Of a DNA stretch of 64,000 nt, positions 33,712 through 44,899 are shown piece by piece. Source of the DNA: Glebionis coronaria (taxonomy: Eukaryota > Streptophyta > Magnoliopsida > Asterales > Asteraceae); NCBI GenBank assembly GCA_025667525.1, contig CM046876.1, positions 564,817,469 through 564,881,468 on the forward strand. Direction: 5' to 3'. The position numbers were made by a program, and so were the translations under genes. The notes below the pieces were generated by a model. It did not search any database and was not told the origin of the DNA. It saw only the letters and a list, made by a program, of their open reading frames with translations. Position 1 is the stretch's first letter. Every line of letters starts with the position of its first letter.

Positions 33712-34457
33712 TGTTAGGAATCTAAGTTTGTTAGATTCCCTGTATCATAGACTTAAACACAAATTAAGCTGTTAGATAGTCACTTGCCTGTGCCTAGGAG
33801 GCAGGCAAGTATCACAAGACTCACAGAGATCAAGTCTCTGTGAGCAACCTCAGAGGAGTCCATGTCAAAGACATTGTTAAGGAAGTCGAAGATTACTTGA
33901 AGACATACTCATTGGCTGTGATGAATAACAACCAAGATGTATCAGGGACTCTGAGGGGTTGAGGGTTAACAGGGGTGGCAATACCCTGTTAACACTCAGC
34001 ACACTTTGGTCATGCCATTTGTGTGTACGAGACTATGAAGAAAAGGGAAACTGTGTCAAGATATGTTTCCCTAAAGCATTGTGGCAGACTACCAAGAATA
34101 GAAGAGCATCTTGTGACAGATGTCTGAAAAGTGAATGTCTTGTGTAGTCACCATCAACTAGTACTTAGGTCAACCTCGTATCACTATAAATAGGATGTGT
34201 AGCCAAGCATTAATGTTTAACACTTTGAGAATATTCACACATTAATGCTTAGAACTTATTGAATCAAACAACTGTGACTGTATTCATAAGTTAGGTTATT
34301 TAGTTGTTCAAAGTGTGCACAACACATTGTCATCAAACGGTGTTATCCATAACACTTGTAATTCTTTATTATACAATAATAAGTATTACGTTTGAAAAGT
34401 ATTTACTTGTGTTGATTAGTTAAGATAAGTGTTTCTAGCATTGATTAGGGATTTTCA
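33712..34457 (+). repeat. 5' LTR of Sirevirus-like element
   Basis: Starts TGTTAGGAATCTAAG and ends GGGATTTTCA. In its first 260 bp I count about 17 differences from the right LTR, roughly 94% identity; the rest is closer. A TATA box is at 34185-34192. Confidence 0.92.
34185..34192 (+). promoter_or_regulatory. TATA box of Sirevirus LTR
   Basis: TATAAATA, repeated as TATAAATA at the matching place in the right LTR (near 55583). Confidence 0.6.
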
Positions 34458-34459
34458 AT

Positions 34460-34471
34460 TGGTATCAGAGG
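34460..34471 (+). promoter_or_regulatory. primer-binding site, initiator tRNA-Met type
   Basis: TGGTATCAGAGG lies 2 bp after the 5' LTR, matching the usual plant copia primer site. Confidence 0.9.
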
Positions 34472-34531
34472 AGTGTTTGATATTAAAACCTTCAAGAAAC
34501 ATCGTTCTAAGTTTTATAATCAAGATCCACC

Positions 34532-35152
34532 ATGCCGGAAACAACCAATCCACCACCATCGTCTTCTGGGAATAACAACAACAATGCACCACCAACTTCA
34601 CCTAGACTCACTCCTCCGCCTCCTAATGAAGATGATCTACCTCAACTTCTTGACTCAAGAGGCGGATCACATGTCACCAGCGTACCAGTCTTTGATGAAG
34701 AATATTTTGCTTGTTGGAAGAGTCAATTCCTCGTGTATCTCGATGGACTTGAACCATTTCTTCTAGAAATTCTAGAAAATGGTCCTTATGTTCCCATGGC
34801 GCTTACCTCTACTGATGATAACCCTCTTCCCAAACCTCTCAAACAATGGACTCCAGCTGATAGGAAATTGGCAAACCAAGATAAACGTCTCAAAAGCATC
34901 ATAATATCCTGTCTTCCCAAACACATCATGAAGTCTGTCATTCAGTGTCCCATAGCCAAACAAATGTGGACAGACCTTATCCTTGGTCATGAAGGACCCT
35001 CTGAAACCAGAGAAACCAAGATTCAGGCACTCAGACTTCAGTTCAATGCCTTCAAGGCACTTGAAGGTGAAAAGGTTCAACAAACATATACAAGGCTGAA
35101 GATTCTTCTCAATGACCTTGCTATGAATGATGTCACCATTGGTCAAGCTGAG
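34532..35152 (+). pseudogene. Sirevirus gag, N-terminal part (interrupted by Tat element)
   Basis: 207 codons from ATG 34532 up to the CTGAG target site. The copia gag fold (UBN2-type) shows in VFDEEYFACWKSQFLVYLDG, KQMWTDLILGHEG and LRLQFNAFKALEGEKV. The first 45 residues are Pro/Asn-rich. No stop occurs. The frame is in register with the second part from 46087 onward, so gag was open when the gypsy element landed. Gag forms the virus-like particle in the cytoplasm. Confidence 0.88.
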
Positions 35153-35722
35153 TGATGACGTATAGTCCCCAACCGGGTCATGAGCCCGGCTCACGGGTAC
35201 TACCCGTATCCGGCCCATCACAGATGGGTGGATAAATGTCATTCAGGCTTATGGGTTTGAGCAAACAGTACCCGCACATGTGTGCGGCCCACGGCCCAAG
35301 GCGGCCGACATAAGATTAGACAGAATAATATTCTGTCTAGGAATATCTTTATCCCAATAGGAGAAGATATTCACTACCAGAATTAGAAGATAACAATCAT
35401 TCTAATTCTGGTGCTTATCTCTTCCTTGGGGCCGACGCATCAGTAGAGGCCCACTAGGGTTTCACTGCCTATAAAAGGAACCCCCAAGGTTCCACAAAGG
35501 TATTACGACTCATATTCTAAACTCACATAAACCTTAAACCGATTACTTACTCTCACGTCGGAGTCTAATCGTGGGAAACATTCCCACGGTAAGCCTAACG
35601 CGTGCTGTTTAGTGTGCAGGATCCCAACCAAACGATTCACTTGGTGCAGGAGCCGGAGCCCAGCCAACCCGAATTAAGCCTAATTCGGGTCTAGCAAGGA
35701 TCAACCAACTTTTGCATCAACA
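35153..35722 (+). repeat. 5' LTR of Tat element
   Basis: Starts TGATGACGTATAG and ends TTTGCATCAACA. A TATA box is at 35470-35477. Differences from the 3' copy are one G/A near 35174, a TC/CT pair near 35559 and one G/A near 35588. Confidence 0.97.
35470..35477 (+). promoter_or_regulatory. TATA box of Tat LTR
   Basis: TATAAAAG followed by AACCCCC, placed about 250 bp before the LTR end; identical in the 3' LTR near 45829. Confidence 0.7.
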
Positions 35723-35724
35723 AG

Positions 35725-35741
35725 TTGGCGCCATCCGTGGG
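35725..35741 (+). promoter_or_regulatory. primer-binding site of Tat element
   Basis: TTGGCGCCATCCGTGGG begins 2 bp after the LTR. TGGCGCC suits a tRNA whose 3' end is GGCGCCA; I do not assign the tRNA with certainty. Confidence 0.7.
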
Positions 35742-35785
35742 ACCCATAACACTAAGCTAGAACAAAATCTCATCTCGAATTTCCA

Positions 35786-37705
35786 ATGACGAAGGGGCAT
35801 CCGCCAACTAACCCCAGGAATGTGAATCCGGGGAACCGGAAGTCCCAAGGGGAAGGGATTCTCATCCCCAACCAATCACCTAACCGCCTCGCAGGCGGGC
35901 TGGGTAACCGTAGCGGTTTTCAGCCCGCGGGGGTGACGAGCACGATCTCGGTGACACCCCCGCCTACTTCAACCCTGGACAACCCTGATCCAGGGAGTGC
36001 GCCTGATCCTCCTAACAAGGAGCCGCGCAGACCCTCGACGGAGGAAGAAGTGGAAGCCCTACCACTCAGTGAGGAGGATCTCACTCGAGTTCTCACTCAG
36101 AATTTCGAAAGGATCGTCCCAGGGATCGCATCAAGATTGAATCTGGGGAGGAACCTCCAAGCCAGACTCAACTTTGGTGACAGTGGGCCAACCACCCCTT
36201 CCCAAAACCGGAGGAAAAGGAGGACTCGGCCTCAGGAGCAGGGAACCTTTGAGGAAACCCCTCAACCCCGGAATGTGTTTGAACGCATAGGAGATCGCCT
36301 TATACAGGAATTAACGCAGTCTCAAGAAGGAGAAAGGTCGGATGGCTCACCCGAGCGGCCAGATCGAGAGCTGACCAGAACCACACGCCGCCCGAGTGTG
36401 TGGGACAGAATGAACACTGGGAAAAAGGCTCCTGGCTCATCCCAAAAAAGTGGTCCCTATGCAAAGAATGGGGCACCACCGCCATCCCCGGGTCCGTCCG
36501 AAGAGGATTCAGATGACCATCCGCCTAAGCGTCGCCGACCTAGGCGCACCCCTCCACCACCACCAAACAATGATAGGTATTATGATAGTCCTTATTATCG
36601 AGACGCGGAAGCGGAGGATCTCTCGCGTCCATGGTGTGAACCATGGGATGACCCTAGGCTCACCCGGCCATGGGCGGATCCCAGGGAAGACCCGTTTACC
36701 CTCCGCATACGGAACTATTCTGAGGACACCAAACGTCGCATGCCGGCGTGTATCAAGACTTATGACGGGTCCGGTGATCCTGTGGATCACCTCAAAATAT
36801 TTGATACGCAGGCTAAGATTGAGCGATGGCCCATGCCCATATGGTGCCAAATGTTCAATTCGACCTTGATTGGAAACGCCCGTGACTGGTTCGAGGCACT
36901 CCCCCCACGGAGCATTGATAGTTTCACGGAACTACGCACTGCGTTTGAGAATAATTATACTCAAAGGAAGAAGTATAACAGGGACCCGGTCTCATTGGCA
37001 ACCGTCAAGCAACGGCCGGGGGAGTCCACAGAAGCCTTCACTGAGCGCTTCAATGATGAGTGCACACGCACAAGAACCATGCCAGAGCTCCTGAAAATCT
37101 CTGACTACATGCACGCCATAACAGACAGAGAACTGATCAGGCGTCTCAACGACAAGCGTCCAGAGAGATATGATGACCTCATGGAAAGGGTCAGAAATTT
37201 CATAGAGGGAGAAACAGCTGTTGCCGCGGCCTACCCATCCCGAGGAAATGGGTACCGGTCAAACGACCAGTCCCGGAGACAGTCGGGCGGTCAAGGTAAC
37301 CAGAACAATAACAAGGGCTCGGACTATAAGAGCCAAAGCAAAGGCGGACGGTCGGACGATAAGTTCACCCCCCTAAAGATGTCCTACCGGGAGATCTTGC
37401 TGACTGAAGGGGCGAACTTTCCAAGGCCTCCCCCAATGACCACTCCCCCGGAACGTCGGCAGGGAAGTCGCTTCTGCGAGTTCCATAACGACAAAGGACA
37501 CGGTACGGAGGAGTGTATCCAGCTCAAGAAGCATATTGAGTCGCTGATCAAATCAGGCAAACTCAAGCACCTAGTTAAGGATTGGAAGGACGGAAAAGAC
37601 AACAACAAGAAGTATGATAAGAAGGATCCCCAAAAGGACAAGCCTTCGACCATATACATGATCCAATCCAGACAGCGCCGCACGAGGCAGAAAGTTGGCC
37701 AATAA
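35786..37705 (+). CDS. Tat element Gag
   Basis: 639 codons from an ATG 64 bp after the LTR to a TAA at 37703-37705. The first 300 residues are Pro/Arg/Glu-rich and probably disordered. The retrotransposon gag domain spans about residues 305-455 (MPACIKTYDGSGDPVDHLKI, ARDWFEALPP, TEAFTERFNDE). A CxxH-HxxxxC type zinc-binding motif, CEFHNDKGHGTEEC, is at about residue 563. Gag packages element RNA into cytoplasmic particles. It is intact from start to stop, and pol follows in the same frame, so either stop read-through or a mutated junction is needed to make Gag-Pol. Confidence 0.92.
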   Translation: MTKGHPPTNPRNVNPGNRKSQGEGILIPNQSPNRLAGGLGNRSGFQPAGVTSTISVTPPPTSTLDNPDPGSAPDPPNKEPRRPSTEEEVEALPLSEEDLTRVLTQNFERIVPGIASRLNLGRNLQARLNFGDSGPTTPSQNRRKRRTRPQEQGTFEETPQPRNVFERIGDRLIQELTQSQEGERSDGSPERPDRELTRTTRRPSVWDRMNTGKKAPGSSQKSGPYAKNGAPPPSPGPSEEDSDDHPPKRRRPRRTPPPPPNNDRYYDSPYYRDAEAEDLSRPWCEPWDDPRLTRPWADPREDPFTLRIRNYSEDTKRRMPACIKTYDGSGDPVDHLKIFDTQAKIERWPMPIWCQMFNSTLIGNARDWFEALPPRSIDSFTELRTAFENNYTQRKKYNRDPVSLATVKQRPGESTEAFTERFNDECTRTRTMPELLKISDYMHAITDRELIRRLNDKRPERYDDLMERVRNFIEGETAVAAAYPSRGNGYRSNDQSRRQSGGQGNQNNNKGSDYKSQSKGGRSDDKFTPLKMSYREILLTEGANFPRPPPMTTPPERRQGSRFCEFHNDKGHGTEECIQLKKHIESLIKSGKLKHLVKDWKDGKDNNKKYDKKDPQKDKPSTIYMIQSRQRRTRQKVGQ

Positions 37706-38947
37706 TTTTCACGCGGCAGGGAAATCTCATTCCCTCCCATCACAGCAAGCGATGTGATTGATGCGCCCCTTACTATTGAGATAAGCATTGGAACACACAA
37801 CGTTCGTCGCATGTATGTGGATGGAGGATCGTCAGCAGAGGTACTGTATGAACACTGTTTTGTGCAGTTATGCCCAGAAATAAGAAGCCAATTAGTACCG
37901 GCCACGTCGCCGCTTACTGGCTTTAGTGGAGACACTATCTGGCTGATAGGGCAATTGCGTTTGCTTGTCACCATTGGGAATGAGGAGCATTCCACTACGA
38001 CATGGATGAACTTCATGGTAATACGCTCACACTCTCCCTATAATGGGATCATAGGCAGACCAGGCATTTTGGCTATCCGGGCAGTACCCTCTACGGCGCA
38101 TGGAATGATCAAGTTCCCTGTTGAAGGGGGAATCATCACTATTTACAACACAGTCATACCGACATCCGAGTGTCATACCGTGACAACACCGGCTCCACCT
38201 GTCCCACCCAAGGATGGATCACCACCTCCCAATTGGAAGGTAGCAATTCACCCTGACTATCCGGAACAGGAGGTATCCATAGGAGGGGCGCGCTCGGATG
38301 ACGGCAAAAGGGCCATGTGCTCTCTCCTGAGTGCAAACCTAGATATATTCGCATGGGATCCAAAGCATATGACAGGCGTGCCACGCGCGATAGCAGAGCA
38401 TAAGCTCCAGATCCGCCAAGGTTATCAGCCCGTTAAGCAAAAGAAGCGCGGCCAGGCGCCCGAGCGCAGCCAAGTGATACTGGAGGAAGTACGGAAACTA
38501 GTGGACGCAGACATCATGCGCGAGGTATACTACCACGAGTGGTTATCTAATCCGGTCATGGTTAAGAAACATGACGGAAGTTGGCGCATGTGTGTGGATT
38601 TCACGGATCTAAACAAGGCCTGCCCACAGGACTGTTACCCGTTACCAGAAATCGACTGGAAGGTGGAGTCCTTGTGTGGGTATCCTTTCAAATGCTTCTT
38701 GGATGCATATAAAGGGTATCACCAAATCCAGATGGCAGAGGAGGATGCAGAAAAAACGGCGTTCCATACGAGCCAGGGCGTATATTGCTATACGAAAATG
38801 CCGTTTGGATTGAAGAACGCCGGCGCTACATATCAGCGGTTGGTAGATAAAGCTTTTGAATCACAAATAGGACGCAACCTGGAAGTATATGTTGATGACT
38901 TGGTGATAAAAAGCCACACGGAGGAGGCACTTCTCCGGGATGTCTAG
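37706..38947 (+). pseudogene. Tat pol part 1: protease and reverse transcriptase N-terminal half
   Basis: Same frame as gag. The first ATG is at 37754, but the sequence before it (REISFPPITASDV) is already conserved, so it is translated by read-through in a live element. The protease active site is VDGGSSAEVLYEHCF (residue about 22 from the ATG). The RT has KKHDGSWRMCVDFTDLNKAC, KTAFHTSQGVYCYTKMPFGL and EVYVDDLVIKSH (YVDD at 38888). A TAG at 38945-38947 stops the frame right after LLRDV; the frame is open again immediately. Confidence 0.93.
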
Positions 38948-39559
38948 GAGACATTCGACACGCTGAGAAGGATCAACATGAAGTTGAATCCAAAGAAATG
39001 TACGTTTGGAGTAACTGAGGGAATGTTCCTGGGATATTTGATTGACCCAAACGGCATCAAACCTTGTCCAGAGAAGACGGACGCAGTGATACGACTACCG
39101 TCCCCCCAGACACGGAAGGAGGTGCAGTCCCTGAATGGGAAGTTAGCCGGGCTGAATAGATTCCTATCTAAATCCGCGGAGAAGTCATTACCTCTATTTA
39201 AGACACTCAAGAAGTGTATTAGAAAGGGAGACTTCCGCTGGACGAAGGAAGCCGAGGAAGCTTTCGGCCAACTCAAGCAGCATCTCGCATCTCTCCCCAT
39301 GCTAGTAGCTCCCCGGCCAAAGGAGGAACTCATTATGTATCTCTCAGCTACCCATGGCGCAATAAGCGCGGTACTTATGACGGATAGAGATACAATACAA
39401 ACTCCGGTCTACTTTATAAGTAGAACACTACAAGGGGCGGAGTTGAATTATTCCTCCATGGAAAAATTGGTGTTAGCACTAGTATTTGCTACAAAGCGGT
39501 TGCGCCGGTACTTTCAGGCGCACCCAATTGTGGTGATTACGGATCAGCCAATCAAGTAG
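38948..39559 (+). pseudogene. Tat pol part 2: RT thumb and first RNase H
   Basis: Continues in the same frame (INMKLNPKKCTFGVTEGMFLG). The first RNase H shows MYLSATHGAISAVL, PVYFISRTLQGAELNYS and ELNYSSMEKLVLALVFA. A TAG at 39557-39559 after ITDQPIK ends the segment where a Gln is normal in the family. Both TAGs could be single C-to-T changes from CAG. Confidence 0.92.
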
Positions 39560-41452
39560 GTTATTTCTAGACCGGACGTGGCAGGGAGGCTAGAGAAGTG
39601 TAGAATCCTATTGGGAGGGCATAATATATCTTACAGACCAAGGACGACTGTTAAAGGCCAGATCTTGGCAGATTTCCTGATCGAGAAGCCGGATGAGGAA
39701 GAACCAATCATTAAGCAAGACGAGGTCCCAACGGAACCTTGGGTACTATTCACGGACGGATCCTCATGTACAGATGGGTCCGGGGCAGGTCTCATCCTCA
39801 CGAATCCAGAAGGAATGGAATTCACATACGCCCTCCGTTTTGAGTTCACGGCCACCAACAACGAAGCGGGATATGAAGCATTATTTGCGGGTTTAAAAAT
39901 CGCCGCTAGAATGGGGGTCCGCAACCTTGAGGCCTATGTGGACTCACGGCTTGTCGCGAACCATATTCTAGGTGGGTATGTGGCTAAAGAGGAAAACATG
40001 GTCAGGTACTTGGAAAAAGTCAAGTCGTTAATTGTGACTTTCAGTAAGTTTTCCATCAAGCAGGTGCCAAGGGGCGAGAACAAGAAAGTGGACGCTCTCA
40101 GCAAGATCGCATCCACGAGCTTCGCTCACTTGTCTAAACAGGTTTTGGTGGAAATACTCAAGGAGAAATCTATCACGGAAGGGGAGGTAGCCGCTATAGT
40201 TGAGGAGGAGGGACCTACGTGGATGACCCCGATCATCGACTATTTGACTAATGAAACCCTTCCAGACGAGGAAAAAGCAGCAAGGCGCATTGAAAGGAAG
40301 TCACAACATTTTGAACTCCGAGAAGGCATCCTTTACAAGCGCTCTTTCTTGCAGCCGTGGCTGCGGTGTGTTGGACCACGCCAGGCGGCTTACGTCATCA
40401 GTGACATACACGAAAGGTTGTGCGGCATGCATGCAGGCCCACGATCCGTGGTAGCCCGAGCCTTACGAACAGGATACTATTGGCCCACCATGCACAGAGA
40501 CGCGCGCGACATGATTCGCAAGTGCAATGATTGCCAAGTGCATAGGCCAGTACCGCGACACCCGCAGCAGGAGCTTACACCTATCACGTCCCCATGGCCA
40601 TTTTACAAGTGGGGAATTGACATTGCAGGACCATTTCCTGTAGCTGCGGGAGGGGTTAAATTCTTGATTGTTGCAATGGACTACTTCACACGATGGATAG
40701 AAGCCAAGGCAGTCAAGTCTATCACAGGTAAGCAGGTCAAGAAGTTTGTGTGGGAACACATCGTGTGCCGTTTCGGTCTACCAGGAGAAATTATCTCGGA
40801 CAACGGCAAGCAGTTTACGGACAACCCATTCAAAGATTGGTGTGCATCATTGAACATCAAACGGCGCTTCGCGTCCGTTAAGCATCCACAAACGAACGGC
40901 CTTGTCGAACGAGCAAATAGGAGCTTGGGGAATGGAATCAAAGCGCGGCTGGATGAACGACAGGGCAAATGGGTCGACGAGTTGTCACACGTGCTATGGG
41001 CACATAGAACCATGATCAAAACAGCCAACGGAGATACTCCATTTGCATTGGCTTACGGCACTGAAGCCGTTATACCAGCAGAAATAGGGATGCCTACCAT
41101 CCGCACGGCGGAGGTTAACGTGGTCACAAACGATGAACAACTGCGAATCAACCTGGATCTGTTGGAAGAAAAGAGGGAAATAGCAGCCATCAATGAGGCT
41201 AAGTCCAAGGCTAAGATGAAGGCTTATTATGACGCCAAGGTCAAGGGTGTTTCTTTTCGATCGGGAGACTACGTCTATCGTGCTAACGAAGCGAGTCGAG
41301 TGGAGAATACAGGAAAACTGGGCCCTAAATGGGAAGGACCGTATGAAGTCACTGAAACCTTGGGACGAGGCGCGTACAAGTTACGTGATATGGATGGCCG
41401 CGACCTAGAGCGCACATGGAACATCTCCAATCTCAAAAGGTGCTATCTTTGA
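39560..41452 (+). CDS. Tat pol part 3: second RNase H and integrase
   Basis: Open from 39560 (first ATG 39578, 624 codons). The additional RNase H has FTDGSSCTDGSGAGLIL (about residue 57), NNEAGYEALFAGLKIA and YVDSRLVANH, so its acidic residues are present. Integrase: HERLCGMH..CNDCQVH zinc region (about 278-318), core WGIDIAGPFP (about 345), IISDNGKQF (about 406) and HPQTNGLVERANRSL (about 443). The C-terminal domain GKLGPKWEGPYEV lies near 585. Two RNase H domains define the Tat lineage. All catalytic residues I can check are intact. Confidence 0.93.
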   Translation, partial: VISRPDVAGRLEKCRILLGGHNISYRPRTTVKGQILADFLIEKPDEEEPIIKQDEVPTEPWVLFTDGSSCTDGSGAGLILTNPEGMEFTYALRFEFTATNNEAGYEALFAGLKIAARMGVRNLEAYVDSRLVANHILGGYVAKEENMVRYLEKVKSLIVTFSKFSIKQVPRGENKKVDALSKIASTSFAHLSKQVLVEILKEKSITEGEVAAIVEEEGPTWMTPIIDYLTNETLPDEEKAARRIERKSQHFELREGILYKRSFLQPWLRCVGPRQAAYVISDIHERLCGMHAGPRSVVARALRTGYYWPTMHRDARDMIRKCNDCQVHRPVPRHPQQELTPITSPWPFYKWGIDIAGPFPVAAGGVKFLIVAMDYFTRWIEAKAVKSITGKQVKKFVWEHIVCRFGLPGEIISDNGKQFTDNPFKDWCASLNIKRRFASVKHPQTNGLVERANRSLGNGIKARLDERQGKWVDELSHVLWAHRTMIKTANGDTPFALAYGTEAVIPAEIGMPTIRTAEVNVVTNDEQLRINLDLLEEKREIAAINEAKSKAKMKAYYDAKVKGVSFRSGDYVYRANEASRVENTGKLGPKWEGPYEVTETLGRGAYKLRDMDGRDLERTWNISNLKRCYL

Positions 41453-42173
41453 AAGCTACGGCTCCCGCATGGGTACTTCGCTATAGGCGGTCTTAATAAA
41501 GAACCATGCGGGTTATTTGTTTTGTTTGTTTTTCTTATGTTTGTTTAAGTTTCCTTTCTTGTTTTTTAGGACTTGTCGTCATTATTCAAACAAAAGTGTA
41601 AACGTTCTAATAAAATGCCGTGGTGCCTAGCTAGCTCCACGGCCTGTTTCGTGCAAATCATTTTCCTTTCTTTGTTAGATTCTTTGTTAGCCGTATGAAT
41701 TTTACTTGTATTATAATATGTCATGTTTCATTCGTATGCATTCTCTCAAATTACCGTACATGTACTATACGCCCCCAGGTGGGGTAAGAGGATTAAGTGA
41801 ACCTACTAATTCAACTTGCCGCGTAAGAGGGATGCAACCCCAGCCGCACGGATCATGTATCCTTACTAGACACCTTACTCACAAGACGTTGGGGTAAGTT
41901 TTTTGTGTACCGTATCCACACGGTACTCTGCACAGTAAAGACGCACGTCGCATGTCTAGTAAATTATAGACTTGTATGTATTTTTTCTTTATGTGTAAGA
42001 CGTGATACGTCACGCGGCATTAGAATACAATGAAATACACAAGTTTCAAAATTAATAATAAACAAAATGGCCGTGGTTGTCACGGACTTATAAAATAAAA
42101 GGACATGTTATTACATATATGTCTTAGCCGTGTACATACACGGACGAATATAATCACAAATGTTTACAACATA
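41453..42173 (+). other. non-coding spacer of Tat element
   Basis: Lies between the integrase stop and the stop of the opposite-strand gene, so it is a shared 3' end region for two converging transcripts. No ORF of note. CACGG words recur (41635, 41935, 42065, 42135). Confidence 0.5.
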
Positions 42174-44899
42174 TCAGTTACAAGGGGGAAGGAATTCTTC
42201 TAGATCCTTCTTCCCTTCCTCAATTAAAGCACGAAGGGCCTCCCCGCGAGCATCTTTCCCGTCCTGAACTTTGACTGCAAGAGCGTCTAGGGCTTCACCA
42301 AGCGGCTTCTCACCTGACATGGCTTTGGATATGAAATCATAGGTAGCCAGCGTCAAGGGAACTGGATCAGCACTCAGTCGGGACATTATTGCTTCATTGG
42401 GAGCATCTTTCATGGCTTCAAGCTCGTCGAGGAGGGGTGTTGAAGGTCTGCCAAGGCATCCATGGACGCTGTCATCTTACCCGCTGCAGAGGGGTTGTGA
42501 TACGGATGCTGTGTGATATCCTCATTTTTTGCGATCATCTCCGCAGCTTGGACCAGGCCTTCATGCCTACCACGGTCAATCCCGTCAGATACAACCCCAG
42601 CAAATGCCTGCAATAGATGTGGAGCGTTAAGGGCCCCACTTACGGCAAGCCGCAGTCCTTGCCCGATAATCCACCTACGGCCGGCTGTCGCGGTCAGTAG
42701 GGGGGGGGGGGAATACTCTTTCCGCACAGCTGACAACCACCTTGCTCAACTCTTCATCAGCTAAGGCAACTTGATTTTCAAGACTGGTTTGAGCCTGCGT
42801 CAATTCCTCCTTCAGTGAGTCACGCTCTTGGGCAATGCTGAACGATTGAGCGGTCACCGCCTTAGTAGCAGCCTCGGCCGCAGACACCTGCGTATGAAAT
42901 TTGGAGTTATTACACGAATATATATTTTTGGGCTACATGCATACAAGGAGTAAGAATATATGAACAACATGTTTGAAAGTTTACCTTCTCGTTTGATGCG
43001 GCTACGAGGGCCTCCAACTCAGCGATACGCTTCTCCCTTGTATCGGCATGAAGCGCCTGCTCCTTCACCGTTGCCTCGGCAGTCAATAACGCCGCTTGCA
43101 AGGATGTGATGGTCTTCTCGTTCTTTACGACCAATGCCTCACGGCGGGCTATCCTTTTGTCGGCACGGCTCACATTGGTGAGGGCCTTGATCAGTCGGCG
43201 TCTCAGCGCGGCACCCACCGTCACCTGATGTGCGGACGACACATCAAACTGTTCAATCAGGGCCTCATGGTCTAGTTCATCTAAATCCTGCGCGAGGGCA
43301 GGCGGGGTGATGTGTTCGATGAATTCCGAACACTCTGATTCGGCCTCCAGCCGTGTCAAGCTTGATAGGTTCCATGCTAAACGCAAGCTCTCTTCTGGCC
43401 CCTTGGGGCACGGTTCCTTGGCACGTGCGGTGATGGGTGAAGGGGGGTTGTTAGTAGCCACGGGGGATGGATTTCTCCCCACTTCTTCTCCTTGAGCTGC
43501 GACTGCCGGATTCACCCTGTCGTTTTAAAAAAAAAATTTAGTCTACATATATCATACGAAGATACAAATCATAATCATGAGGGGTACTTACGAGGTGCCA
43601 ATAGCAGGGTCTGGGCCGGTAGGAGCTACGGCGCTCACAGGGGCGACTCGCATAACTGGCTCTTCCATGGTCGGGGTGGGGTCGGCTTGACCAGTCATGG
43701 TGCTGCCTCCTTCTTGATACTGAGGATGGTCTTTCCGCAACTTCTTGGGAGGAGCATTTGCAACTCCGCCATCTTCCCCAGTCTTCTTCGCCACACGCCT
43801 GGTTGTTTTTCTCTTTTTTGAAGTAAGTGTGGTGGATCCGGAAGCTTGCGTAGTGTCTTCATTAGGATCGCGCTCCTCCTCCTGGTTGATGGTGCCTCCC
43901 TCCAGCAAGGGGTCGTCGCCATCTTCGTTATGAAAGTCCAATGGGGACTTCTCAATAACAGGCTCTTCTTCGTCCAACCTGGGTTCGGTTGTCTCCTCCA
44001 GCGAAATCGTACGGTCGGCTAAAGCTTCTAGCAAGGGGAGCTCATTCGGCTTTAACGGCCGGAATCCTTCCGCCACCTTCATAGGGTCGCCTTGACGAAG
44101 TAATCCGTGGAGGTTCATCTCTGCAAATGATTGTAGAAGTATATGGGTTAGTAACATTTTACACAATATGTGATAGATCAAATTTACAAAATATATATGA
44201 CCTACCCTCGCCCTGTTCCGTTAAGAAGCACGGATATAAGTCGTCCCTCCCAAAGTAACGGCGGCATATCCCTACTAAGCACAGAAAGTGCTCCGGCAAC
44301 CCTCTATGAAATTCCGTGCGATGGGTATCTAGTATTTTCAGGTCCCGGCTACTATAATCTTTGGATTTGGGCGGATAGTCTTTTGGGGCTTTGGTTTTAA
44401 GTACGAAGGGGGTAGGGAATACTTTCTCATCTACAAGGAAGTAATGGTCGTACCAATTCTTAAGGGAGTCAAGAGGTTTCCTATATGTCATCGGGGAATT
44501 CCCGGGTCGTTTCTTGAACGACAACCACCCGTTCACTAATTGGGGAAAGTAGAAAGCCCTAAACAGGTTCACGGTGGGGGTTACTCTGCAGGTATGGCAT
44601 GTAATCTCAAACTGGTTGATTTTACACGCCCCTATACAGTGGAGCTGGGTGATATGAAAGTCATAATACAAAAGCAGGTCTACTAAGAACTTAGACAACG
44701 GAATACGGTAGTTGGCTGAGTCAAACAGGCGTGTGTATATGCCTATTTTCCCCGCCGGTGCATCCGTAATAGCTTCACCATCACCCGGATAGGTGGGGTG
44801 TACGCTTTCGGGCACATAATACTTCGACAGGAAGTCGAGGTATTTCTCCGCCGACATCACATTCAGGACGTCCGTGATGAGGGGGTTATCCTTGACCAT
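42174..44899 (-). CDS. antisense spliced gene of Tat element (gypsy-type 'transposase' domain, PF04195-like)
   Basis: Four exons on the - strand with GT/AG sites that keep the frame: 44899-44206, 44120-43592, 43516-42985 and 42887-42174. Exon 1 holds YRIPLSKFLVDLLLYYDFHI and VNLFRAFYFPQLVNGWLSFK, the signature of the domain Pfam calls putative gypsy-type transposon (PF04195). Exon 2 is acidic, then basic (KKRKTTRRVAKK). Exons 3 and 4 are a long coiled coil (ADKRIARREALVVKNEKTI, ERDSLKEELTQAQTSLENQV). Two one-base shifts break exon 4: at the run of 12 G (42700-42711) and near 42434. The function is unknown; it is no transposase in the enzymatic sense. Such antisense ORFs are known from some Tat elements. 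Confidence 0.78.

Noticed and set aside
33959..34147. Small ORF in the 5' LTR of the Sirevirus
   Set aside because: The frame is not kept in the 3' LTR, so no coding function is supported.
34772..35242. 156-codon - strand frame over Sirevirus gag
   Set aside because: It is the antisense shadow of the gag coding frame and crosses the Tat insertion border.
37384..38016. 210-codon - strand frame over Tat protease
   Set aside because: Antisense shadow of conserved gag-pol; unlike the 42-45 kb gene it has no splice structure or domain.
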